From: Margaritispora aquatica
Lineage: Eukaryota > Ascomycota > Leotiomycetes > Helotiales > Discinellaceae
Assembly: GCA_007644065.1 (NCBI GenBank)
Contig: VJWN01000021.1
Span: forward strand, 510,271 to 574,270
DNA: 64,000 nucleotides
Reading direction: 5' to 3'
A program made the translations under genes and the position numbers. Positions 1 to 10,959 of the stretch are shown here, in pieces (within the stretch, counting starts at the first letter, position 1; every line of letters begins with the position of its first letter). Under the pieces are notes generated by a model, which saw only the letters and a list, made by a program, of their open reading frames with translations, was not told where the DNA came from and did not search any database.

Positions 1-1710
1 GAGGTTTCCGATGCCAAAAAGCGAGCAACCCGCTGCGAAGACTTTGGGAAACATAACCATGGATTGCAGGACTGTGTAACCGCCTGAGGAGCGACCTGTG
101 ATACCGATTTTGGAGGCGTCTGCAAGGCGATTCTTGATAAGGAAATCAACGCAAGAGACTACGTCTTCGCAGTCTTTGATGCCCCAGTTGTAGTCTAGCA
201 TTTCACGGTATTTCCTTCCGTATCCTGTGCTTCCTGCATAGTTTACCAAGCAGTAAGCATATCCTCTGGAGGTGTAATATTGAGCCTTGAGGTCCAAACT
301 AGATGGGGAATGACCGGTCGGACCGCCGTGAGCCCAGACAATGAGTGGCGGCGGCCAGGAGCTCTGTGGTGAGTGAAATGAAGGATTTTTGGGTGGGATG
401 TATATTGCGTGTGATGGAGTGCCTAAATCGGTGCCACGAGTACGTGGAAAGGTGATGGTGCGTGCAAGTGAAAAGATGGCAGGGTCGAGGGCGACCGTGC
501 TGGAGCTTTTGAGAAGCTTGTATTGCGAGGCGTTGGTGATGTCTACTAGGTACACACCAACCGGGGCATCACAAGTGCCACTAATAGCGACGCATTGGGT
601 GTCAGAAACTCGGCGAATCATCTCGATATCGATGAGCCCGGTAGTTAGTGGAGTGGTAACTTTAGAAACAAGGTTATAAAGCACGAGTCCGGTATTGGCA
701 TCGCGGGTATAGGTTATGGCGAGGACATCTGGAGTAAGTGAGACATAAGAGCAGCTGTGATTGTCAGTAATTTGACTTGCTCGACTATGTTAAAACTCAC
801 GCCCCGAGAGCAAACTCCTTTGTTGAAAGATCACCGTCCTCAAAACCGGCAACAAGGAGATGCTCGGTTTTCCTTGTCTTCGGATCATATTGGTAGAGTT
901 GATAAAACCCAGAGATATCGCTCGAAAACAGAAGAGTATTGTCCACATGCCACTTTGGCTGATTCACACTCACGAGTCTTGCTTTTCCAGCGACCTTGAC
1001 TGAGTTCTCGACCTTTCCGTTATTCCACTCACCAACGAAAAGCTCTGATCCAGTCCAAGGCATATCGGGATGATTCCACTGCATCCAGGATATTTTGGCT
1101 CCATCAGGACTGAACTTCGGGTGGGAGTAAAAATCCGCCCCTTGGACAACAGTGCCTGCTTTCTTGCCCTGTACATCAATAGCAGCAACAGTGTTGATCA
1201 CTTGATCTTTTCCATGTTCTTCTTGAATGCATAAGACGAATTCGTCACTCGGGTGGACATCAAAATTTGCATAGCGGAGACTGGGATCGCCCTTCACGAT
1301 CACATCCCTGATTTCACCATTGGGTGCAATGGTGAAGACGCCGTCCGTCTTAGCGTCAGTGATGATGAAGTCTCCAGCCGATTTCATCGCCATAGCACCA
1401 CCTCCATACTCGTGGATCTTGCTCCTGGCATCGAGTGTCTCAGGGAGCTTATCTGACGATCCTTCGTTCTCTAGTTGGGCATTCACCTCAACGACAGCGC
1501 ACCGTCCTCCCTCCGAAGGACGAGACTCAACAATGTAAATGTTCCCCTTTGCTTGCTATTGTTCATCATCAGCACAAAATAATCATAATATGATGTTATA
1601 CCTACGTTCACATGGACTTCCTTGAATTGCAGGTTACTTCCTGACACAATGTCGGTAGTAATGGGACTTTGCCATGTTCCCCATTTGGCAATTGTGGCTG
1701 CTGAAGACAT
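1..1710 (-). CDS. Prolyl-oligopeptidase-family (S9) serine peptidase, 5' part, cut by left window edge
   Basis: The start is ATG at 1710. The exons read 1710-1606, 1555-801 and 754-<1; both introns (50 and 46 bp) have GT-AG ends and keep the frame. About 538 residues are present. The N-terminal part looks like the beta-propeller of S9 acylaminoacyl/dipeptidyl peptidases. The C-terminal part begins the alpha/beta-hydrolase domain: HGGPTGHSPSS (oxyanion region), then NYAGSTGYG, then GRSSGG near 97-80, whose first Ser is the expected nucleophile. The catalytic Asp and His would lie beyond the window edge. There is no signal peptide, so it is probably a cytosolic enzyme that releases N-terminal residues or dipeptides from peptides. 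The family call rests on motif order and is firm; the exact substrate cannot be read from sequence. Confidence 0.92.
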
Positions 1711-2108
1711 TTTGAAGCCAAAAAGAGGTCTGACTGGCAAGATCGGAATGTTAGGAAAGGGTTGAGGGTGATGCTGCTTGGATAGAATTGATACATGCAT
1801 GCATGGCAGTGGAGAGCAGTAAGCCGATATCACGTGGTGTAATAGCCTGTAACCTAACCCCACTTTCCTAATCAAGCTTACCGAATGATGGTTTGTATTG
1901 ATGCCTAGCAGGAAACCGCAGCCCTGGCAAGATATCAAGTCACGTCATGCATGGAAGTACGCGCTGAGTGCAAATCTTACCAGTCCAAAGGGTGTCTCCT
2001 TAATTGTGATTGCAAGTATGTGAAATACCAGGTTAGTTATACCTGGCATACCGCTCGCGATCTAGGTAAGATGTTCGTAAAATTCGCAAGATACATTCCT
2101 CAAATATT
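1711..2108. other. Spacer between S9 peptidase promoter and RBR gene 3' end
   Basis: This holds the upstream region of the S9 gene and the 3' flank of the RBR gene. An open frame runs through it on the minus strand but is only a 5' extension of S9 exon 1 and has no supporting motif. I see no RNA gene or repeat. Confidence 0.5.
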
Positions 2109-3469
2109 CTAAGCCCGTTTTGTGCAACCCCATGAATGACCTGGATACACATGAAGACAATTCCAACAAAACTGCCCACCACAAAGACCTGTAGAGGTTG
2201 TCAGTTGCATTAAACCCATCTGCGGGATCAGAAACTCACAAGTCATATGTCCACATCCTCCATTCTTGTTGATGAACCTCTCACACTGAGGGCATCTTTT
2301 TGCAATCTTCTTGATGATCTTTTCGCTTTTCTGCTCTGCACTTGATGTGTTTTGTAATAGAAGCGCATCGTACTCCTCGCAATTTTTGCCTGTATGCCAT
2401 GGTGTGTTGTGATGTGAGCACTGCACAAAACCACACGAAGAGCAGACTACAATGGGATTCTCCTGAGGATTGTCTGGATGCTCTTGACCAAAGGAGCAGT
2501 TTGGACCAAGGCACCACCGAAAATTGGGCAGTGATAATTCAAGTGCACGACGTGTGGCTAGGTTATCATATCTGGCATAGTTAGCAAATTGAAATCGTCA
2601 TAGAAAGGAGATTCTGCTTACCTTTCAAAGATATCCGGAGGTGCGAACTCCGCAACATCTTTGTGCTCAAGCTGAAGGTTGCACATCGGGCATCGAATAT
2701 CGTCCCATACATTGCTTTCGAAGGATACAATGATAGCTTGTGATAAGCATGTCATGCAACAATCTGCCCTGCTATGGTCGCATGCGTCTGTTGGACACCG
2801 CGAGGGGAACATTGACGGCAACTTCTCTTCCATACATACCTGGCACTCAACCATGCCAGGAAGATCTGAAATCGGAGTCGCTGGGTCACTCTTCGAAAAT
2901 TGCGCTGCTATATGCAGTCTAGGCGGTGTTTGGATAGGCACTCCCAAATACCCCGCAGGAATTGCCTGAAGTGGTTTCTGTGTTCCAGCTTTGGGTCCTG
3001 TCCATTGTGCGATGGGAAAGTCGACCGATGAAGTAATTGGCAACGTTTCTCCTCTCAACAATGCTCGTTCAGCTCTTCGTATCCTATACTGTGAAATCCA
3101 ATATGGCCATCTTGTAAATAGGCACCAAATGAACTTGAAGATCAAGTAAACGATGACGCATGCTATAAATACAGCTAGTAGGCAGAGACAAGCGAAGGCG
3201 ACTGCGCAGAGTCCTATTAAAATACAGGTAGCAATCGCCTATGGAGCTCAAGTTAGTGGCAGTTATACTCTCCTTAAGAATGCATTCAGCTCTCGAGTGT
3301 GAGTGTAAATTAATATCATATATTTCGAATCAGGGAGAAGCCATGCGAATCGAGTAACATGGGGTAAGCTTACAAAAGGTATTCCAACGACGGTTATGCA
3401 CATCCATTTCAGAACTATCCCCAGAGTGTGCCATGAATGTACAAAGCCAAGCCACGCAGCAGTGGGCAT
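2109..3469 (-). CDS. RBR-type (RING-IBR-RING) E3 ubiquitin ligase with N-terminal membrane segment
   Basis: The exons are 3469-3374, 3238-2622, 2571-2240 and 2188-2109, giving 374 aa; all three introns keep the frame. Residues about 10-75 are strongly hydrophobic and Cys-rich, which suggests one or two membrane helices. RING1 lies at about 164-218 (CQVCMEEK to CPMC), the IBR at about 250-310 (CLGPNC, CSSCGF, CSHH) and RING2 at about 331-370 (CPQCERF, NGGCGHMTC, CGGQFCWNC). The Cys in GGCGHM matches the catalytic Cys of HHARI/parkin-type ligases, so ubiquitin is probably passed through a thioester. The membrane anchor suggests action at ER or another endomembrane, which is inference. The start is not certain: a possible upstream exon ends at about 3709 with a GTAAGT donor, in phase with an acceptor just before this ATG. 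Confidence 0.87.
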
Positions 3470-4703
3470 ATTGAACTGTACAGCTTGCTGTGTTTAGCAG
3501 TACCAGGTCCACCTCTGCAAGGTCCAGATAACCGCAGCCTTGTGATGCAGGATGTTTTGTGTAGCGCTAGATATATGAGACGAGAAGCACAAGTAGTTAA
3601 CCTAATTCTGTACTTCGCCGTGGTGGTGGGAAAGAGCAGCAATTTCGGGTTCTGGCATCCAAGGAAAGAAGAGAAAATGAGCGTGAAAATGCATCCAAGA
3701 GCAGAACTTACCATTTTGATACCAACAAGGCAGAGTCCTGGAGCAGGATAAGAAGGCTCACAGGCCAATTGCACGTGAGAAATGCATCCATACAGCCTAT
3801 TGGACAAAGCCCAGAGCTGGCAATGCCGAAAGGAAGACTCTCGTAGCATGCTAAACGTGCGGCTTTCTTAAGCCTCAGAATCATGCCCGCTAGAAGACCA
3901 AGATAGGCATTCTTGATAGCCAAGAATCCACCAGATACTTTCCTAAACTTAAGAAAGACCAAGACAGAAGTCGCAAGACTCATCAACCCGCAGCTCAAAG
4001 ACTCCATCCTTGAACGTTACTATATCTTCTTGGTGCGTTCCGATGGTTTCTCAGATAAAAGTGTCTCACTGCTCCCCATTTCAGCCTTGTGCACCAAAGT
4101 CAGCCAAGAGGCTGAGGCTTTTCCGATACAATGGGACTTGGAAATCGTGAGTCCTCGGGAAGAGTTGGCGAATGAGAATTGAGAAGACCGATGAAGGACT
4201 CTGGTGGAGGCAGTGCCAACAGACTCTTGCATCAGGCTGTGATCTAGAGAATATAGGTAGCTAAACTCCACAGGATACTTTCACCGAGGCATGGCATCAG
4301 ACACTCGAACATTGATGCATAGAAGCAGGTGAATGCGGGGCAGTAGTAAACACTAATAAGGTTGCACTGGCAAGAGGTGAATATGGTTCTGCTGGCCATG
4401 GAAAAGAGCGGCTATGAAAGCAGCTGTGACAGACTGAAATGATAACGGGAAGGCAGATTGAGAATAATTCTTAGCAGAGTGATATATATCATCAACAGGA
4501 GCCTCAATTAGTAACAATGGGAACAACAAAACAACGAAACGAATGAGGAATCCATCTCCGGCTCCCTTTCAGAACGAAATCACATGACATCGCGACTGCG
4601 TTCCAAGCTCTCTATCGGCCGCCGTACATGAAGGTATCTGCTGTCTAGGAAAGATAGAGGGAGATATTCGCTTTCCCTCAATGTCTGCTTCAACATTGGC
4701 ACA
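3470..4703. other. 1.2-kb spacer; may hold upstream exons of the RBR gene and the BCS1 promoter
   Basis: On the minus strand an open stretch (3849 to about 3709) ends in GTAAGT and could splice in phase to an acceptor at about 3476. That would add some 46 Cys-containing residues in front of the RBR ATG. Two further minus-strand open stretches (4007-3708 and 4271-4020) carry no motif I recognise. The right part is the BCS1 upstream region. Confidence 0.35.
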
Positions 4704-6083
4704 ATGGCAGATTCAGCAGTACCAGCTTCTAAATCTTTTCTCCCTCTGGAGACCCTCTTTGACAATCCAGTCTTTGCTGGAGGCCTTGGTATAGCTGGAC
4801 TTGCCTCAGTAGCTGCATTTGCACGACGAGCTACGATCCAGGGAAGCTCTCTCATCAAACGTCGACTACTAGTCAATGTTGAGCTGTCGAAGCAAGATGA
4901 TTCTTACAAATGGATCCTCTCCTGGCTTGCAAAGCCTCGGACTGCCACTGGCTTCATCGAAAGGAAACTGACTCGGATCAACTTCCTGGCTATGAACACC
5001 ACCTCAGTATCAGCCACCAAAGCTGAGCAAGGTCGGCCGATATATGCCAAGTTCAGAATGCAGCCTGGATTTGGGAGCTATTTTATCAAGTACCAGAATG
5101 TGTATATACAGGTCAACCGAGAAAAGCAGTCCAATGGCAGCATGATGGGCACTGAACCACACGAGACTCTTACTCTGACAACGCTCTATGCCCATCGCAA
5201 CATTTTTGAAAGCATTTTTACAGAGGCCCACCAAATGGCTTTGACCGCAGAGGAAGGGAAGACAGTGATGTACACGGTGCAGGCAATGGGCTGGGAACAA
5301 TTTGGCGGTCCTCGAAAGAAGAGACCCCTCGATTCGGTTATATTAGACAAAGGCATAAAGGAGCGAATTGTGGACGATGTTCAAGAGTTCCTCGCAAAGC
5401 ACAGTTGGTATACTGATCGAGGTATTCCATACAGGAGAGGCTATCTGTTATATGGTCCTCCAGGCAGCGGGAAAAGTTCTTTTATTCAAGCTCTTGCCGG
5501 AGAATTGAACTTCAGCATTGCGATAATTAACTTGAGCGAAAGGGGAATGACGGACGACAAGTTATCGCACCTGATAACAAAATTACCACCAAGAACCATT
5601 TTGTTGCTGGAGGACGCAGATGCAGCATTCAACAATCGAAGACAAGTAGATGTGGATGGATACTCTGGAGCTACCGTTACCTTTTCTGGTCTCCTTAACG
5701 CTCTTGACGGCGTGGCTGCCGGGGAGGAACGAGTCGCATTCTTAACAACAAACCATGTTGATCGCATGGACGAAGCCTTAATCAGACCTGGACGGGTGGA
5801 TATGACTGTACGGATAGGAGAAGCCACCAGATATCAAGCATCGGAGATGTGGGACAGATTTTATGGAGAACTGGACAAGAACGGTCACAACAGAGAACGA
5901 TTTTTACACAAACTGGAGGATTTAGAACTGCTCGACGGCAGACTACAGACAAGCACAGCTGCGATACAGGGACTTTTCTTGTTTAACAAGGACAATATGG
6001 AGGGCGCTATAGATCAGGCCGTAGGATTGGTTCCGAAAAGATACGAACCAGAAACTCGTGAATCAATTCGGGTATCAGCCTGA
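4704..6083 (+). CDS. BCS1: Mitochondrial chaperone BCS1 (AAA ATPase)
   Basis: Single exon, 459 aa, close to the yeast protein's length (about 456). Residues about 22-42 form a membrane helix followed by Arg-rich sequence, the internal-type mitochondrial signal of BCS1. Residues about 50-215 are the BCS1 N-terminal domain. The AAA module follows: Walker A GPPGSGKSS at about 251, Walker B LLLEDADAAF at about 300, TTNH sensor and the Arg-finger region RPGRVD. In yeast BCS1 folds and translocates the Rieske iron-sulfur protein into complex III at the inner membrane; the same role is expected here from family knowledge. The gene has no intron, unlike most of its neighbours. The ATG was chosen because it directly precedes the acidic/hydroxylated N-terminus and the helix. 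Confidence 0.96.
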   Translation: MADSAVPASKSFLPLETLFDNPVFAGGLGIAGLASVAAFARRATIQGSSLIKRRLLVNVELSKQDDSYKWILSWLAKPRTATGFIERKLTRINFLAMNTTSVSATKAEQGRPIYAKFRMQPGFGSYFIKYQNVYIQVNREKQSNGSMMGTEPHETLTLTTLYAHRNIFESIFTEAHQMALTAEEGKTVMYTVQAMGWEQFGGPRKKRPLDSVILDKGIKERIVDDVQEFLAKHSWYTDRGIPYRRGYLLYGPPGSGKSSFIQALAGELNFSIAIINLSERGMTDDKLSHLITKLPPRTILLLEDADAAFNNRRQVDVDGYSGATVTFSGLLNALDGVAAGEERVAFLTTNHVDRMDEALIRPGRVDMTVRIGEATRYQASEMWDRFYGELDKNGHNRERFLHKLEDLELLDGRLQTSTAAIQGLFLFNKDNMEGAIDQAVGLVPKRYEPETRESIRVSA

Positions 6084-6193
6084 CGATGACATCTTCAGAC
6101 GGAGTAACAAGTGCGAATGTTCTTGAAAACTCGATGTATCAATTTACCAGGTCGACGTTTTGTGGTAGTACATGTAATTATTGGACATAGTTC

Positions 6194-6545
6194 CTACTGA
6201 GCAATACGACTCGTCCCATCATTCTCGGGCAATCCTTCAGTATCCCCAGGCTCCTTATATCCTCCCTCGGGCTTGACCCCTCTCGTACGACCCCCATCAA
6301 CAATGTTCGACTCGTCAATCGCTTCCTTCTCATCTCGAGCTATCGATTGTTCGTCAGCCATAATGACCTGAACTCTTCAGGCAAGGCCACACACCTAATT
6401 GCTCATCGCTATCAGCGGTTGCTCCATCAACAGGATCGTCAACAGGAGTTTCATCAGATTGGACTGGCACGATATCTTTCTGACCAGGGCGTGAGACATA
6501 GTCGTTATCAGTTGGATTGCCTGCTGGGATATCTGCAGAAGACAT
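6194..6545 (-). CDS. Small acidic protein with a CHZ-like C-terminal motif
   Basis: Two exons, 6545-6395 and 6339-6194, give 98 aa. The 55-bp intron has GTGTG at the donor and GCTGAC as branch site 12-17 nt before the acceptor. Reading straight through meets a stop, so the intron is needed. The N-terminal half is acidic and Pro/Asp-rich. The C-terminal half reads EAIDESNIVDGGRTRG and then GYKEPGDTEGLPEND. The stretch IDxSNIxxGGRTRG resembles the histone H2A.Z-chaperone CHZ motif, but it is short, so the function remains open. I have no domain beyond this motif; a conserved fungal hypothetical family is the safe call. Confidence 0.72.
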
Positions 6546-8139
6546 GATGTTTAACTTGCTTGCAGTACTTAAGAATTGGTTTGAGGATTGGAGATGATTT
6601 TCAAACCCTGCTCAGGTTGAAGCTCTATATGTTATATTCGACCCCTCGAAGCTCGGTTAGACCGGTATATAAGTTACATCATGACTCCTAACATGAGCTC
6701 TTTCCGCACCGCGCCTTTCGTCAGGGGCGTCACTCACGCTTCAGGAGGGTTTCCTCCGCAATCAATTAAGCTTCATCGCTTGCTGTTGTTCCTAAATTTT
6801 ATCACGAATATTACAAGTGAGGATCGAGAAACCAAAATCGATGACACCTCTTCCACCTGGCTAGCTGCTAAGCGTGCGCTAGTGCCGAAGTTTAGCTCAG
6901 GTACAAGATACTAGATCGCTTTTAACCAAGATCTATTGTCAAAGTTTTCTGATTTGTTTCGATCATTTAAGGTTCGTATTCGTGTTTTTATCGATTTGTG
7001 ATCTTGTTGAGCTCAAAGTGTATGCGAGCAACAAGTTGTTGACTTTTCACCTCCAGAATATCCACCAGTACAATCTTTCAAATACTTCACAGGTACTCTC
7101 CACCTAGCAACCATCTCACACTTTGGTATCGTTAATTAATCGCCTCGATTGTGTGATTGTTAATGTCAAGAAAATGTTGTTGCGAAGCTTCGAAGAAAAC
7201 AAAATTGCGAGGACTAGACACTGGCTGTTAGCGAGCACGCTCTAACAAGCAGCTTCACGAGATGACAATCTCCAATCCAGAAGTCGAATAAGTGATCTAC
7301 CTAAAACAATCAAAGCATGAAAAGTCCATATCATGAAATTGTTCTCTTTATGTCATAAGAGTTTTTCTGTCTTTCTTCTCGCATCTTTGAAGCTACTCGA
7401 CCTCTCAGCAACCAGCCTCACCTGTCTTATCGTGCACTAAGAGTCGTCAAATACAATTAGTTGGATACAGCCGAAGTCAAAAAAGGAAGGAAAAAAAGGG
7501 ATCAAAGGACATTTGGCCGGGATCTCAGTACCGGTACCTTCACGTTCACGTTCACCCTCATGGGCACTTTCTTCAACTTCCACTTGTACCAAGATAAACG
7601 CACATCTTGAAGTAAATGGCGTATATCACGGGTGCGGTGCTTGACACTCCGCTCGAGGCGAATTTGTTGTTTATTCTCGTGCTTCGGGTGAAGACGAGTG
7701 CGTTCATGGCAAACTGGTGGGAAATAATGTGGAGAGTGTTGAGAGGTGCTTTGCTTTGACTTGAGAAGGAGAAATGGAGGGTGGTTAAGTTGGTGAAGTA
7801 AATGGGTACTGATCTATCTGTTAGGTTTCCTAATGACGTGAAGATTGCATTGTGATCATCAGACTTTCGCTTTGAAACTTAGGAATACACCAACGACATG
7901 TGGTCTGCTGATTTCTTATCTAGGCTGAAACAATCCTCGCAGGTAGATTTCCTGAGTAGCTATTATCGCATGTCGGTACTGCAAATTCGAGAGGCTAATT
8001 TAATGTCTCAAAGGTATCTCAAGCGAGTAAAACGTAGACTTGAGGTATTAAATTGGTGGATAGCAGGAGATGATGGCAGGAAAAAGTAAACAGCCAAGTA
8101 TTATTGAGTAAGACCGGAAGCGGATGTTCCCCGCTCTGA
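6546..8139. other. 1.6-kb spacer without a recognised gene
   Basis: Only short open frames occur (for example 6681-6914 and 7898-8089) and none shows a domain, a signal peptide or splice continuity. A purine-rich run lies near 7480-7500. I see no RNA gene. Confidence 0.5.
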
Positions 8140-8529
8140 TCAGGAAGAGGTACTCCTCCATATATAGTTGATTTCTGTCCTTGATCTAGCTTCCTTCAAA
8201 GGACTACAGGTATTTTCAGCGTATTGTATGAACCAACTCCCTTTCAGTATTTCTGAATGTTTCAATGATGTGTCCGGAGTAAGATACTTTAGTGGGTTTT
8301 CTTTTTGTGCAGATTCATTGGAGTTTGTCTCATCATCCGCATCGGGTGATTGCAGCCATATTATGAAACTAGAGACAGCCTTGTTCCACACCTTAGAGTC
8401 TAGATGAGATATTTCCGGTGTTAGCAATGACTTCTTCATGTCACCAGTCTCATCCAAGAGATACACACAAGGTTGCAGGGTATGAAAGGGAGGATAGATT
8501 CTTATTCTTGTCAGACAGAGACGCAACAT
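8140..8529 (-). CDS. Orphan open reading frame, 129 codons
   Basis: An uninterrupted frame with ATG at 8529 encodes a hydrophilic 129-residue product with a charged middle (PDADDETNSNESAQKENP) and no signal peptide or known motif. It lies just upstream of the M20 peptidase gene on the opposite strand. It could be a small lineage-specific gene, one exon of a larger decayed gene, or chance. The mixed composition is more protein-like than most shadow frames here, but there is no independent support. Confidence 0.3.
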   Translation of the reverse strand: MLRLCLTRIRIYPPFHTLQPCVYLLDETGDMKKSLLTPEISHLDSKVWNKAVSSFIIWLQSPDADDETNSNESAQKENPLKYLTPDTSLKHSEILKGSWFIQYAENTCSPLKEARSRTEINYIWRSTSS

Positions 8530-8639
8530 AAACCTCAGGGAGTAGAGAACTTGTAGACATTATTATACTTCCTAGTTGGATTACACGGCAGATGGTGATA
8601 TCAGGGATCTAATTCAAAATAGAATATAACTGCTACAAT

Positions 8640-10555
8640 ATGAGCTTCCCTACCCAGCAAGACCAATTCAAGACTTCTTCACACTACTGTATCCATCTCA
8701 GAATGGGCAAAACGAGCCCCAGTCTCTTTGACATCGCTGCACACTCTCAACAACAACAAAAACAACGCAGCATCCGTCAAATGACAGGATGGGTGTTGCT
8801 GTCGGCGATGTTGTCTTTGGCAACAATGACTCGGATTGCACCGATTTTTCGCACATCTCAAACCCCAATCATCTACGCATCACAATGCATTCAACCATCG
8901 GCTCTCTTCCCAGAGTCTAACATAGATCTAGATAAATCGTTCAATTTCATCTCGACATCTGCTTTCCGAAACGCCTCAGTTGGGCGTCTATCCGGCGCTG
9001 TCAAAGTCAAGACGGAGACCTTTGACAATCTTGGCCCAGTCGGAGTCGATGACAGATGGGATGTCTTCTATGAATTTCATGCTTACCTCGAGGGCATTTT
9101 TCCACTCGTACATGAGTTGCTTCTTGTAGAGAAGGTGAATACCCATGCTTTATTGTTTACCTGGAAGGGTAGCGATTCTGATTTGAAACCGACTGTGCTG
9201 TTGGCCCATCAGGATACTGTTCCTGTTCCGGCCGATACGATTTTGGACTGGGAGCATTCACCCGTAAGTGTTAAGGTTTTTACTAAATTATGAATTTCGA
9301 ACCGTTTTGTTTGAACCAATGACGTTGCTTTCGAGCATTCAATTGCAAGTTCTTTCCAATTATACAGTATACATCGACTAATTGTCTCTAGTGGGGCGGT
9401 GATTATGATGGAAAGTACATTTGGGGTAGAGGATCGCGCGACTGCAAGAACCAGCTCATCGCCTCTTTAGAGACTGTCGAGCTCCTGTTAGAAGCCAAAT
9501 TTGAGCCTACACGCACCATTTTGCTTGCCTTCGGCTACGACGAAGAGTCGTTCGGCTATCATGGAGCCGGAAATCTCTCGTCCTTGATTCACTCGCGATA
9601 CGGTGATGATGGCGTCGCTGTTATTATTGATGAAGGAGCGGGCTTTGAGAATGTCTGGGGCACTGTCTTTGCTAAACCTGGAGCTGCTGAGAAGGGCGCG
9701 GGTAATGTGTATATCACGGTCCGCACATCTGGTGGTCACTCTTCGATTCCACATGATCATACCAGTATCGGCATCCTTAGTGAACTAATTACTCTCATTG
9801 AAGCGGAGCAATACCCACCTCGCCTCTATGACAAGAATCCGTATTTCACCCAGCTTCAATGTGGAGCTGCATATTCTCCCAACTTCGAACCACAATTGGA
9901 GAGACTCCTAAGCAAGAGACCACACTCACATGCTATCCATACTGCGAAACAAGATCCTCTCGCAATAGAGGCTGCCAAACAAGGTGCTAACATTAGATAC
10001 CTCCTGCAGACATCTCAAGCTGTGGACATCATTTCTGGAGGTGCTAAGGTTAATACTTTACCCGAACGTGCAGAAGCGATCGTCAATCATCGAATTAATG
10101 TCGGCGAGACATTACAAGTCGTGTTCGATCGCCTCACTCACTTAGCTGGCATCACCGCGAAGAAGTATAAGCTCAAACTGCATGCATTCGACGGAATCGA
10201 GGAGCCATTCTCAATTGTGCTTTCACATCATGGGAAATGTCTCAATCCATCGCCAATCACGCCCTCGGACGGCTCAGTGGAAAGCCCCTTCTCCGTCCTT
10301 GCTGGTACGGTAAAAGCTGTTTACGGCGAAGATGTCATTGTGACGCCTGGTGTCATGACTGGCAATACCGACACGCGGTTGTTTTGGAACCTTACTAAGC
10401 ACATTTTTCGCTTTGCTCCTGGCTACGATGCCGAGGATGCTCAGGGGCCTGGTTCAATCCATACCATTAATGAGAAGGTCTCGGTTGTAAATCATATCAA
10501 TGCTGTCAAGTGGTTTACATTGTTTCTCAGAAATGCCGATGAGGCGAAATTCTGA
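8640..10555 (+). CDS. CPS1: M20 metallopeptidase, carboxypeptidase S (Gly-Xaa carboxypeptidase) type
   Basis: Exons 8640-9263 and 9392-10555 give 595 aa (yeast CPS1 576). A short cytosolic tail is followed by one membrane helix at about 50-70, as in the type II vacuolar enzyme. Metal-site motifs are in order: AHQDTVPV (H190, D192), GRGSRDCK (bridging Asp 225), GYDEES (catalytic and ligand Glu), VIIDEG and the late GPGSIHTINE His. The dimerisation-domain sequence SGGHSSIPHDHTSIG is also present. The enzyme is expected to cut C-terminal residues from small peptides in the vacuole for nitrogen use. A second in-frame ATG at 8703 (MGKTSPSL) is an alternative start that still keeps the helix. The residue after the bridging Asp is Cys rather than the common Asp; the D-x-K pattern is kept. 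Confidence 0.92.
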
Positions 10556-10959
10556 ACGCAAAGAATCCTCTGTGTGCGGCGTTCAGCTTCCATCATATAA
10601 AAGACAGGTAGGTAGGGACAATGCTAGTAGTCCTTGATTACATTAAGCGAGTCATGATAATAATTGCATACAATTCCAGCTGAGAACGAAAACTTTTTGG
10701 ACTTGAACCTCGCGGTAGCATACTTATTTTAAAAATAAGCCGCCCTCTAGGTGTCGGAAGGCAATCTCGATGCTAAGAATAGATAGTCTAAGTATCACAT
10801 GACACTACTAAAATAGATGTTGGATTAAGATGGCCGAATGCACGACCGGCCAAGACACAATACCCCTCGAGATTCCCAACTCACTCACATGTTCGTCCAT
10901 TTTAGCTTCACCTCACCATCGTTTTACCAGCGCTGTATCGTGATCGTTCTTTGCTTGCG
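10556..10959. other. Spacer and promoter of the next gene
   Basis: Intergenic sequence of about 400 bp. An ATG-initiated frame at 10838 overlaps the start of the next gene in another frame and shows no motif, so it is treated as non-coding. Confidence 0.5.
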
